DNA from: Gammaproteobacteria bacterium | GTDB lineage: Bacteria; Pseudomonadota; Gammaproteobacteria; HTCC5015 | Direction: 5' to 3' | Length of the DNA stretch: 5,950 nt | NCBI GenBank assembly: GCA_020630145.1 | Contig: JAHDBX010000124.1 | Span: 1-5,950, forward strand | Shown: in pieces, positions 1-5,943 of the stretch | How positions within the stretch are numbered: position 1 is the first letter of the stretch | How the letters are laid out: every line of letters starts with the position of its first letter | Translations under genes and position numbers: made by a program | The notes under the pieces: model-generated | Seen by the model: the letters and a program-made list of their open reading frames with translations, nothing else | Told to the model about the DNA's origin: nothing | Database searches by the model: none

Positions 1-680
1 CCGAGTCGATCAAGCAGCAAGGTATACTACAACCCTTAGTTTTACGTAAGCAAAGTGATAATTCATTTGAGTTAATAGCGGGTGAACGTCGTTGGCGTGC
101 AGCGCAATTAGCCGGTTTAGATGTTGTTCCTGCTGTTGTTAAGGAAATGGATGACGAAACAGCCGCGGCTGTTGCCTTAATAGAAAACATTCAACGTGAA
201 AACTTAGGCCCGCTAGAAGAAGCCAAAGGCTTTAAACGTTTAATTGATGAATTTGATTTAACTCATCAACAAGTTGCTGATGTTGTGAGCCGTTCACGTG
301 TAATGGTCAGTAACTTATTACGCTTATTGGATTTAGATGATAGCGTTAAGCAACAACTTGAAGAAAACAAAATTCAAATGGGACATGCACGTGCAATACT
401 GGCATTGCCGCAACATAAACAAAGTGCGGTTGCTGAACAAGTAGAGGCACAAGGTTTATCGGTTCGCCAAACCGAAAAACTCGTTTCGCAAACTTTAAAC
501 CCAAGTACTAAAAAGCCTGATGATACTAAAGACCCTAACATTGCGCGTTTGGAACAAGATCTTGCGGAAAAGGTTGGCGCTAAAGTGACGATTCAACACA
601 GTGCTAATGGTAAGGGTAAGTTAGTAATTAACTATACTAATAACGATGAACTTCAGGGAATACTCGATAAAATTCACTAA
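1..680 (+). CDS. parB: Chromosome partitioning protein ParB (C-terminal 225 residues; 5' end outside window)
   Basis: ParB binds centromere-like parS sites near the replication origin, loads as a CTP-dependent sliding clamp, and is moved by the ParA ATPase to segregate chromosomes. The reading frame is open from the window edge (first full codon at position 3), so the gene starts upstream. The methionine codon at 147 is internal, because conserved ParB sequence precedes it. In partial numbering I see GERRWRA at residues 27-33 (the CTP-binding arginine box), ENIQRENL at 61-68 (second conserved nucleotide-binding motif), a helix-turn-helix around 86-108 (LTHQQVADVV then SRVMVSNLLRLL), and a C-terminal segment ending LDKIH that fits the ParB dimerisation domain. 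Only roughly the first quarter of a typical chromosomal ParB is missing. Gammaproteobacteria usually carry parB after parA and before the atp operon; here a kinase gene follows instead. No hairpin-plus-T terminator is visible after the stop. Confidence 0.96.
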   Translation, partial: ESIKQQGILQPLVLRKQSDNSFELIAGERRWRAAQLAGLDVVPAVVKEMDDETAAAVALIENIQRENLGPLEEAKGFKRLIDEFDLTHQQVADVVSRSRVMVSNLLRLLDLDDSVKQQLEENKIQMGHARAILALPQHKQSAVAEQVEAQGLSVRQTEKLVSQTLNPSTKKPDDTKDPNIARLEQDLAEKVGAKVTIQHSANGKGKLVINYTNNDELQGILDKIH

Positions 681-714
681 ATGTGTAATAAAAAAGGAAT
701 TTAACGTCGCGCTA

Positions 715-743
715 TAGTCAAAACACTTCAGAACAACGATAAT
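715..743 (+). promoter_or_regulatory. Possible sigma70-type promoter for the kinase-regulator operon
   Basis: TAGTCA at 715-720 matches 4 of 6 bases of the -35 consensus. It is separated by 17 bp from GATAAT at 738-743, which matches 5 of 6 bases of the -10 consensus. Transcription would start near 750, about 20 bases before the kinase start codon. The -10 element overlaps the left arm of the inverted repeat at 737-765, so a protein bound there could block it. In AT-rich DNA such matches arise often by chance, so this is a candidate only. Confidence 0.35.
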
Positions 744-765
744 CAATTATATAAAGAGATTATCG
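737..765. repeat. Perfect 8-bp inverted repeat just upstream of the kinase gene
   Basis: CGATAATC (737-744) and GATTATCG (758-765) are exact reverse complements separated by 13 bp, so the arm centres lie 21 bp apart, about two helical turns. The repeat overlaps the candidate -10 box and ends 5 bases before the start codon. It could be an operator for a dimeric regulator, plausibly the BaeR-type protein encoded downstream. It could also be an mRNA hairpin that holds the weak ribosome-binding site AAGAG (754-758) mostly in its loop. Both roles are inference; the symmetry itself is seen directly. Confidence 0.5.
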
Positions 766-770
766 CTGCT

Positions 771-2255
771 ATGAAAATTCAAACCAAACTGCTTTTAACC
801 TTTGTGCTTGCTGGCATTTCGCTGATGCTAGTGGCGACGAAGCTTATGCAATTTAGCTTTGATAAAGGTATGGTCGATTATCTTAATCTGCGCCAAGTCC
901 AAGAATATGAACCTTTGGCAAGTTCTTTTTCAGATTACTATAAGCTTAATGGTGACTGGGAAAAAATCCGTTCGAATCCGCGTGACTTTCATGAAATTAT
1001 GCGTACTTTTCATGAGCAAGATATTAATAGTATATTCTTTGGGCCGTTATCGCGCCCAGAAAAACGGAATGGAAAAAGAAGACCGCCGCCGCATGAGCAA
1101 GGTTTTTCACCACGAGACAGTCAGCAAGGCGCTGGGCGTAAAAAAGGCGCAAAAAAGAAGGGTAATCGTTATAAGAAAGGCGTTTCTATATCCTTGCTTG
1201 ATAGCAACAAAGATAAACTTTTTGGGCCATATAAGCAAAGTGCGCCAGCGAGTTTAATTAATATAGAAGTCGACGATGATGTTGTGGGTTATCTTGTTAT
1301 TCCCAAAATTATTGTTGCTGATGACGCTTTAGATTTACGTTTTATAAAACAACAACGCCAACAATTTTTATGGATAGCTATACTCGTAACAGCTTCTGCT
1401 ATTGTATTAGCTTTATTATTAGCCCAGCACTTTGTACGACCGATAAAGCATTTAGCAAAGCTAACCGATGCGGTTGCCAATGGTGATTACAGTACAAAAA
1501 GTACGCTGAATAGAAAAGATGAGCTAGGTGAGTTAAGTATACGTTTACATAGTATGACTCAGCAGCTAAAACTGGCAGAAGAGTCGCGTCGCCGTTGGGT
1601 TGCCGATTTTTCACATGAGTTACGCACTCCCCTTGCTATTTTACGTGGTGAAATAGAAGCCATACTAGATGGTGTGAGAAAAGCTGATCAAAATAATATT
1701 CGATCTTTGCATGAAGAAGTACAGCACTTGCAAAAGCTTATAGATGACTTGTATCAACTCAGTAATGCCGATGCAGGTGAAATGCAATATAAAAAAGAAG
1801 ACATTAATTTAAAAGACATTATTGAAAGCGTGCTTGAGCATCATCAAGAGCGATTTAAACAAAAGAATATTCGTATGGTCAGCGATGTACATCAACAAGG
1901 TGACTTCACAATATGGGCCGATGAAACACGTTTGCAGCAGTTGTTTGATAACGTATTAAATAATAGCTATAAATATACCGATGATAATGGCGATATAAGT
2001 ATTAGTTTACGTAAAGATACAAGCGATTATATTATTCGCATTAATGATAGTGCACCGGGTGTCAGCGATGCAGACTTACCTAAGTTGTTTGACTACCTAT
2101 ATCGCACTGAAGCATCACGTAATAGAAAAACAGGCGGTTCAGGTTTAGGTTTGGCTATATGCGCGCGCATAGTAGAAGCGCATAATGGCACAATAACAAC
2201 AGAGCATTCATCATTAGGCGGTTTGGCAATCACTATTCGCTTACCTATAAGATAA
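771..2255 (+). CDS. baeS: BaeS-type envelope-stress sensor histidine kinase
   Basis: This is an inner-membrane kinase that senses envelope stress in the periplasm, autophosphorylates on histidine and passes the phosphate to the regulator encoded next to it. The 494 residues show a first membrane helix at about 7-27, a periplasmic domain at about 28-197, a second helix at about 198-219, a HAMP linker at about 220-272, the HisKA H-box FSHELRTP with the phospho-accepting His282, the N-box with Asn394 and Asn397, a G1 box DSAPG at 426-430 and the GGSGLG box at 455-460. The DSAPGVSDADL and YRTEASRNR stretches closely match E. coli BaeS from memory, including the unusual alanine in G1. It is slightly longer than E. 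coli BaeS (about 467), mainly because of a lysine/arginine/glycine-rich stretch at about 96-137. The ATG at 771 directly precedes the first membrane helix; its ribosome site AAGAG is weak and 12 bases away. The regulator gene follows after 13 bp, the same gene order as in E. coli. Confidence 0.92.
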   Translation: MKIQTKLLLTFVLAGISLMLVATKLMQFSFDKGMVDYLNLRQVQEYEPLASSFSDYYKLNGDWEKIRSNPRDFHEIMRTFHEQDINSIFFGPLSRPEKRNGKRRPPPHEQGFSPRDSQQGAGRKKGAKKKGNRYKKGVSISLLDSNKDKLFGPYKQSAPASLINIEVDDDVVGYLVIPKIIVADDALDLRFIKQQRQQFLWIAILVTASAIVLALLLAQHFVRPIKHLAKLTDAVANGDYSTKSTLNRKDELGELSIRLHSMTQQLKLAEESRRRWVADFSHELRTPLAILRGEIEAILDGVRKADQNNIRSLHEEVQHLQKLIDDLYQLSNADAGEMQYKKEDINLKDIIESVLEHHQERFKQKNIRMVSDVHQQGDFTIWADETRLQQLFDNVLNNSYKYTDDNGDISISLRKDTSDYIIRINDSAPGVSDADLPKLFDYLYRTEASRNRKTGGSGLGLAICARIVEAHNGTITTEHSSLGGLAITIRLPIR

Positions 2256-2268
2256 AGAGTGACATTAT

Positions 2269-2943
2269 ATGGAAACAGTATTAATAGTTGAAGACGAAGA
2301 AAAATTAGCAAGCTTGTTACGCGATTACTTGCAACAAGCTAATTATGCAACACACTGGATTTCGCAAGGCGATGAAGCAGAAAGCTGGGTGAAAGAGAAT
2401 AAGCCTGATGCTATTTTGTTAGACCTGATGTTGCCGGGTAAAGACGGCGTTAGTATTTGTAAAGGTATTCGCAGTTTTTCTAATGTGCCCATATTAATGG
2501 TAACAGCTAAAGTTGAAGAGATTGATCGTTTAATTGGTTTAGAGTTAGGTGCTGATGATTATATTTGTAAACCTGCTAGCCCTAGAGAAGTTGTTGCACG
2601 CGTTAAAACCGTTCTGCGCCGTGTTAACCCGCCAGAACTTGAGCAAGCCGGTATAAAAATAGATGAACGTAAAATGGAAGCCTCTTTTCAAGACAAGCAC
2701 TTTGACTTAACCGCGGTTGAGTTTCAGCTGTTAACAAAAATGGTTAAAGAGCCGGGCAGGATTTTTTCTCGGGCACAATTGATGGATGCGATTTACAACG
2801 ATAACCGCATTGTGAGTGATAGAACCATTGATAGCCATGTGAAAAAATTGCGTAAAAAGATTCACGGTGAGTTTGCTGAGATTGAATTTATTCATTCCGT
2901 TTACGGTGTTGGTTATAAATACGAAATTAGTCACAATTCATAA
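2269..2943 (+). CDS. baeR: BaeR-type response regulator (OmpR/PhoB family)
   Basis: This is a cytoplasmic DNA-binding regulator, activated by phosphorylation from the adjacent kinase. Of 224 residues, the receiver domain covers about 3-117, with acidic residues Glu8/Asp9, phospho-accepting Asp52 in LLDLMLPGKDG, Thr79 and Lys101. The winged helix covers about 128-220, with a recognition-helix region DRTIDSHVKKLRKK and the terminal wing VYGVGYKY. The stretches MVTAKVEEIDRLIGLELGAD and YICKPASPREVVARVKT are nearly those of E. coli BaeR, which also has the uncommon cysteine before the conserved KP, so BaeR fits better than CpxR or OmpR. It lacks the dozen or so extra N-terminal residues of E. coli BaeR. 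The ATG at 2269 has AAGAG at 2255-2259, overlapping the kinase stop codon, so the two genes are surely co-transcribed and perhaps translationally coupled. Likely targets are envelope genes, including the Spy-like gene directly downstream. Confidence 0.94.
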   Translation: METVLIVEDEEKLASLLRDYLQQANYATHWISQGDEAESWVKENKPDAILLDLMLPGKDGVSICKGIRSFSNVPILMVTAKVEEIDRLIGLELGADDYICKPASPREVVARVKTVLRRVNPPELEQAGIKIDERKMEASFQDKHFDLTAVEFQLLTKMVKEPGRIFSRAQLMDAIYNDNRIVSDRTIDSHVKKLRKKIHGEFAEIEFIHSVYGVGYKYEISHNS

Positions 2944-2950
2944 TTGCTGC

Positions 2951-3009
2951 ATAATTTATCCATAATCATTTGGCAATATACAATCTCTTTAAACAAACAC
3001 GAGATTATA
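2951..3009 (+). promoter_or_regulatory. Candidate regulator-binding region upstream of the Spy-like gene
   Basis: Two copies of ATAAT start at 2951 and 2962, an 11-bp period that suits the tandem half-sites bound by OmpR/PhoB-family regulators. The second copy reads ATAATCA, the same word as at 739-745 before the kinase. Further on, AATCTC (2982-2987) and GAGATT (3001-3006) form a 6-bp inverted repeat with a 13-bp spacer, and GAGATTAT (3001-3008) also occurs before the kinase (756-763). GAGA at 3001-3004 additionally serves as the likely ribosome site, 8 bases from the ATG. I see no convincing -35/-10 pair, so the gene may be read partly from the upstream operon. Binding by the BaeR-type protein is inference. 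Confidence 0.35.
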
Positions 3010-3012
3010 GAA

Positions 3013-3396
3013 ATGAAATCGACCACAAAAGTAGTTATAGCCGCAATTAGTGCATTAATCATAGGCGCAACATCAACAGCTTATGCAATGAAAGATGGTG
3101 GCCATAAAGGGCATCATAAAAAACAAAGCATATTGAAAATGGCTGATGAATTGGCCCTGACGGATACACAGAAAGAGTCTATACAGTTGCTAGAAGCGCA
3201 ATTCAAAGCTGATAAGACCGCTATGCGTGAAAGCAACCAAGATGCTGATCGTGAAACTAAACGCGAAGCAAAGCGCGCTTTACGTGACTCTTTTAAAGCA
3301 CAGGTTAATGACATATTGACCGATGAGCAAGAAGCGAAGTTAGAAGAACTAAAAAAGAACCGTAAGGGCAAAAAGCACCGTCACTCAGACAGCTAG
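3013..3396 (+). CDS. Spy/CpxP-family periplasmic protein (LTxxQ motifs)
   Basis: Members of this family are small helical periplasmic proteins. Spy is an ATP-independent chaperone induced by Bae and Cpx stress signalling, CpxP is an inhibitor of the Cpx sensor, and relatives such as CnrX sense metals. The 127 residues start with a clear signal peptide (basic MKSTTK, hydrophobic core, AYA at 23-25 as the likely cleavage site). The mature protein of about 102 residues has the two family hallmarks LTDTQ (49-53) and LTDEQ (102-106), separated by a highly charged helical stretch. It is shorter than E. coli Spy or CpxP (about 160). Both ends of the mature chain are rich in lysine and histidine (His31, His34, His35; His122, His124), which could bind metal or anionic surfaces; this is inference. 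The frame extends upstream to a TTG at 2944, but the signal peptide and the GAGA site place the start at the ATG at 3013. The position behind the regulator suggests that it is an output, or a feedback partner, of the system. Confidence 0.87.
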   Translation: MKSTTKVVIAAISALIIGATSTAYAMKDGGHKGHHKKQSILKMADELALTDTQKESIQLLEAQFKADKTAMRESNQDADRETKREAKRALRDSFKAQVNDILTDEQEAKLEELKKNRKGKKHRHSDS

Positions 3397-3423
3397 CATG
3401 CTTTTTACATCCTCAATTAATTG

Positions 3424-3460
3424 GGCGTTTACTACTTTTAAGTATAAACGCCTTATTTTT
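3424..3460 (+). terminator. Rho-independent terminator after the Spy-like gene
   Basis: GGCGTTTA (3424-3431) pairs perfectly with TAAACGCC (3445-3452). After one unpaired C at 3432, TACT (3433-3436) pairs with AGTA (3441-3444) around the loop TTTA. The T-rich run TTATTTTT follows at 3453-3460. This is a well-formed intrinsic terminator 28 bp after the stop codon. It would end transcripts of the kinase-regulator-Spy group and separate them from ygiQ. No matching A-run precedes the stem, so it is not obviously bidirectional. Confidence 0.88.
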
Positions 3461-3510
3461 GTCTAGGTATTCATCCTTTTTACGCTGCATTACTGCAAGT
3501 TAACACAAGC

Positions 3511-3535
3511 AAAGTCTAGTGTCTGACCCTCTTTT
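3511..3535. repeat. Possible REP-like element fragment (GTGTCTGACCC)
   Basis: The stretch reads AAAGTCTAGT then GTCTGACCCTCTTTT. Its reverse complement contains GGGTCAGACAC, a type of word that I associate with repetitive extragenic elements linked to REP-associated tyrosine transposases in many Gammaproteobacteria. It lies in an intergenic region after a terminator, the usual place for such elements. Only a single copy is seen here and the surrounding hairpin is weak (CCC at 3527-3529 with GGG at 3538-3540), so this could be a remnant or chance. Confidence 0.3.
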
Positions 3536-3537
3536 CT

Positions 3538-3542
3538 GGGAG
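3538..3542 (+). promoter_or_regulatory. Strong ribosome-binding site bearing on the ygiQ start choice
   Basis: GGGAG is the best Shine-Dalgarno match in the window. It sits 11 bases before the in-frame TTG at 3554 but 32 bases before the ATG at 3575, which has only the weak AGAAAG (3563-3568) ahead of it. The site therefore argues for the TTG start, while family alignment argues for the ATG (see the ygiQ entry). Confidence 0.4.
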
Positions 3543-3574
3543 AATAGGCGCCGTTGTCACCTAGAAAGTCCCTC

Positions 3575-5818
3575 ATGCCCAGTTTTCTTAAACCTATAAA
3601 AGCGCCAAACCTATTCGATTACCCTAAATATTGGGCTGAATGTTACGGTATTGCGCCTTATTTACCGATGACTCGCCAGGAAATGGATGAATTAGGCTGG
3701 GATAGTTGCGACATTATTATTGTTTGCGGTGACGCTTATGTTGATCACCCAAGCTTTGGAATGGCTGTTATTGGTCGATTCTTAGAGTCGCAGGGCTTTA
3801 GGGTGGGTTTAATTTGCCAACCAGACTGGCGCAGCGCAGACCCATTTAAAGAGTTGGGTAAACCCAATCTTTTCTTTGGTGTGAGTGCTGGCAATATGGA
3901 CTCAATGATCAACCGCTATACCGCTGATAAACGCATGCGCAGCGATGATGCGTATACACCCGGTGGCGAAGGCGGTAAACGTCCGGATCGTGCAGTGATT
4001 GTTTATAGCCAACGTTGCAAAGAAGCTTATAAAGATGTGCCTGTTGTTATAGGCGGCATCGAAGCCAGTTTACGTCGCATAGCGCAGTACGATTACTGGA
4101 GTGATGAAGTTCGTCGTTCGGTACTTATCGACTCAACGGCCGATATCCTTTTATATGGCAATGCCGAAAGAGCGATTGCTGAAGTGGCGCATCAACTGTC
4201 TAACGGCCGGCATGTTGATGATTTAATTGATATACGCGGTACAACCGTTATTCGTCAAGCTGTGCCAGATGGCTGGACAGAGATAGATTCAACCCGCATT
4301 GATTGGCCGGGCAAGATAGATGTGATTAATAACCCTTATGAGTATGATCACGATAAAGCCAGTTGTAGTACCAAAGAAGAAGGTCAAGTTGATGTCAATA
4401 TTAATGCCGATGCTGATACTAGCGCAGGCGTAAAAAAAGAACCGGCTGCACCAGTTAAGTCTGCTAACGTGACAGAGCAGGTTGTAAAAATAATACCTAT
4501 GCCTGTACAAAGGCAGTTTGATATAGATGCGAAGAAAACGGTTATCCGCTTACCTTCATATGAAAAAGTCAGTAAAGACCCTGTGTTGTATGCGCATGCC
4601 TCTCGCATATTGCATCAGGAAGCAAACCCACATAACGCTAAGGTTTTGGTACAAAAACATGGCAAGCGTGAAGTATGGGTAAACCCGCCACCTATACCTT
4701 TAGAAACAGACGAGATGGACGGTGTATTTGGTTTGCAATACCAGCGTCGTCCGCACCCCAGTTATGGTGATGCGGTGATACCCGCATATGACATGATTAA
4801 AACTTCAGTGAACATTATGCGGGGCTGTTTTGGTGGCTGCACTTTTTGTTCTATTACTGAGCATGAAGGCCGTGTTATTCAAAGTCGTTCACAAGAATCT
4901 ATACTAAAAGAAATAGAAGAAATTCGCGATAAAGTGCCTAACTTTAAAGGCGGTATATCTGACCTTGGTGGGCCCACCGCGAACATGTATCAATTGAAGT
5001 GTAATGATGATGATACACAAGCGAATTGTCGACGCTTATCTTGTGTTTATCCAACAATCTGTAAAAATTTAATTACCGACCATAGTCCAACAACAAAGTT
5101 GTATCGCAAAGCGCGTGAAATTCCGGGTATTAAACGCATCGCTATTGCATCGGGTTTACGTTATGACTTAGCTATAAAAGATCCCGAATATGTAAAAGAA
5201 CTGGTTACACATCATGTTGGCGGTTATTTAAAGATTGCGCCCGAACACAGTGAAGATGCGACCTTGTCTAAAATGATGAAGCCTGGCATGGGTAGTTACG
5301 ATACCTTTAAAGAAATGTTCGAACGCTTTTCAAAAGAAGCAGGCAAAGAACAATATTTAATTCCTTACTTTATTGCTGCGCATCCAGGCTGTACCGACGA
5401 AGAAATGGTTAACTTGGCTTTGTGGTTAAAGAAAAATAAATTCCGTGTAGACCAAGTACAAACTTTTTACCCATCGCCGATGGCATTAGCGACGGCTATG
5501 TATTACTCAGGCCGTAACCCTTTAAAACGTTTAAGTTATAAGCGCGGTGAAAAAGTTTTTGCAGCGAAAAATTTAAAACAGCGACGTTTACAAAAAGCCT
5601 TGCTACGCTACCATGATGATAAAGGCTGGGATGTTATTCGTGATGCACTAAAAGCTATAGGCCGTGCAGATTTAATCGGTGACGGTGAAAACCAATTGAT
5701 ACCCGCTGAGAAAAAAGGCCGTAGTTACACAGGTGGAAAAAATCGCAGTAACCGTAGTGGAAAAACGCGCTTTAATAAAGCGCGCGGTAGCCAATGGAGC
5801 GGTAAGCTTATTAAATAG
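3575..5818 (+). CDS. ygiQ: YgiQ family radical SAM protein (UPF0313)
   Basis: This is a predicted cytoplasmic radical S-adenosylmethionine enzyme; as far as I know its substrate is not established. From the ATG it has 747 residues, near the 739 of E. coli YgiQ. Domains in order: the UPF0313 N-terminal region with [12 protein letters not shown] (52-63), a variable charged linker at about 259-320, the radical-SAM core with the CX3CX2C cluster motif [10 protein letters not shown] (Cys418, Cys422, Cys425), a second cysteine set CX8CX4CX5C (476, 485, 490, 496), the conserved [13 protein letters not shown] and [10 protein letters not shown] blocks, and a C-terminal DUF3362-type region ending in a basic tail rich in G, S, R, K and N. 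The ATG gives 11 residues before NLFDYPKYW, the same spacing as I recall in E. coli. A TTG at 3554 would add seven residues and has the better ribosome site, so the start is uncertain. The strong terminator upstream implies its own promoter, which I could not identify. It has no obvious functional link to its neighbours. Confidence 0.95.
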   Translation: MPSFLKPIKAPNLFDYPKYWAECYGIAPYLPMTRQEMDELGWDSCDIIIVCGDAYVDHPSFGMAVIGRFLESQGFRVGLICQPDWRSADPFKELGKPNLFFGVSAGNMDSMINRYTADKRMRSDDAYTPGGEGGKRPDRAVIVYSQRCKEAYKDVPVVIGGIEASLRRIAQYDYWSDEVRRSVLIDSTADILLYGNAERAIAEVAHQLSNGRHVDDLIDIRGTTVIRQAVPDGWTEIDSTRIDWPGKIDVINNPYEYDHDKASCSTKEEGQVDVNINADADTSAGVKKEPAAPVKSANVTEQVVKIIPMPVQRQFDIDAKKTVIRLPSYEKVSKDPVLYAHASRILHQEANPHNAKVLVQKHGKREVWVNPPPIPLETDEMDGVFGLQYQRRPHPSYGDAVIPAYDMIKTSVNIMRGCFGGCTFCSITEHEGRVIQSRSQESILKEIEEIRDKVPNFKGGISDLGGPTANMYQLKCNDDDTQANCRRLSCVYPTICKNLITDHSPTTKLYRKAREIPGIKRIAIASGLRYDLAIKDPEYVKELVTHHVGGYLKIAPEHSEDATLSKMMKPGMGSYDTFKEMFERFSKEAGKEQYLIPYFIAAHPGCTDEEMVNLALWLKKNKFRVDQVQTFYPSPMALATAMYYSGRNPLKRLSYKRGEKVFAAKNLKQRRLQKALLRYHDDKGWDVIRDALKAIGRADLIGDGENQLIPAEKKGRSYTGGKNRSNRSGKTRFNKARGSQWSGKLIK
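5766..5784. repeat. GC-rich perfect hairpin inside the 3' end of ygiQ
   Basis: CGCGCTTT (5766-5773) and AAAGCGCG (5777-5784) are exact reverse complements around a 3-base AAT loop, 32 bases before the stop codon. The arms encode part of the basic tail (TRFNKARG). No T-run follows, so it is not an intrinsic terminator. It could protect the 3' end of the message from exonucleases, or be chance in a weakly constrained coding tail. Confidence 0.45.
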
Positions 5819-5873
5819 TTTGTTCTTGCCTGCTAAGTTTGCTTGTAAAAACAGATTAAGTTTCTGCAGCATG

Positions 5874-5898
5874 TCTTACTCCGATTAAAGGAGTGAGA
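5874..5898. other. Hairpin without T-run downstream of ygiQ
   Basis: TCTTACTCC (5874-5882) pairs with GGAGTGAGA (5890-5898) around the 7-base loop GATTAAA, with a single G-T pair. No T-run follows on either strand, so a rho-independent terminator is not supported. It may be part of the leader of the next gene, or a processing or stability hairpin. It is the only clear structure in the 132 bp after ygiQ. Confidence 0.4.
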
Positions 5899-5933
5899 AC
5901 TAAAGCAAGGTAAATAGAATTAAAAAATACATT

Positions 5934-5943
5934 TGTTGCAACA
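5934..5943. repeat. 10-bp perfect palindrome near the window end
   Basis: TGTTGCAACA is its own reverse complement. It lies in an AT-rich stretch beyond ygiQ and could be an operator half-pair for a gene that starts outside the window. A 10-bp palindrome is common enough by chance that no factor is proposed. Confidence 0.25.

Noticed and set aside
291..306. parS-like site around CACGTG (295-300) inside parB
   Set aside because: It matches only about 10 of 16 positions of the usual parS consensus, and the bases encode conserved helix-turn-helix residues, so coding constraint explains them. The word at about 186-201 (containing ACGTGAAAA) is equally poor and not palindromic.
147..680. parB as a complete short gene starting at the ATG at 147
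   Set aside because: The same frame continues upstream to the window edge with conserved ParB sequence including GERRWRA, so this ATG is internal.
859..1257. Overlapping 132-codon + strand frame within the kinase gene
   Set aside because: It has no recognisable domain, and lies wholly inside a clearly conserved gene in another frame.
2046..2061. Degenerate G1 box (DSAPG instead of DxGxG) suggesting an inactive kinase
   Set aside because: E. coli BaeS, an active kinase, has the same DSAPGV sequence, so it is a subfamily trait.
2944..3012. TTG start of the Spy-like gene, directly after the regulator stop
   Set aside because: It would put 23 extra residues before a perfectly good signal peptide, and there is no suitable ribosome site. 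The ATG at 3013 fits better.
3114..3371. Minus-strand frame opposite the Spy-like gene
   Set aside because: It is an antisense shadow of the charged helical coding sequence, with no ribosome site or family resemblance. The other minus-strand frames in the kinase, regulator and ygiQ genes were dismissed for the same reason.
4349..4535. Possible foreign insertion in ygiQ at the acidic/alanine-rich linker
   Set aside because: E. coli and Pseudomonas YgiQ also have a variable low-complexity linker at this place, so this is normal family variation.
5672..5872. Minus-strand 66-codon frame at the end of ygiQ and beyond
   Set aside because: It mostly mirrors the ygiQ tail, lacks a clear ribosome site and resembles no known family.
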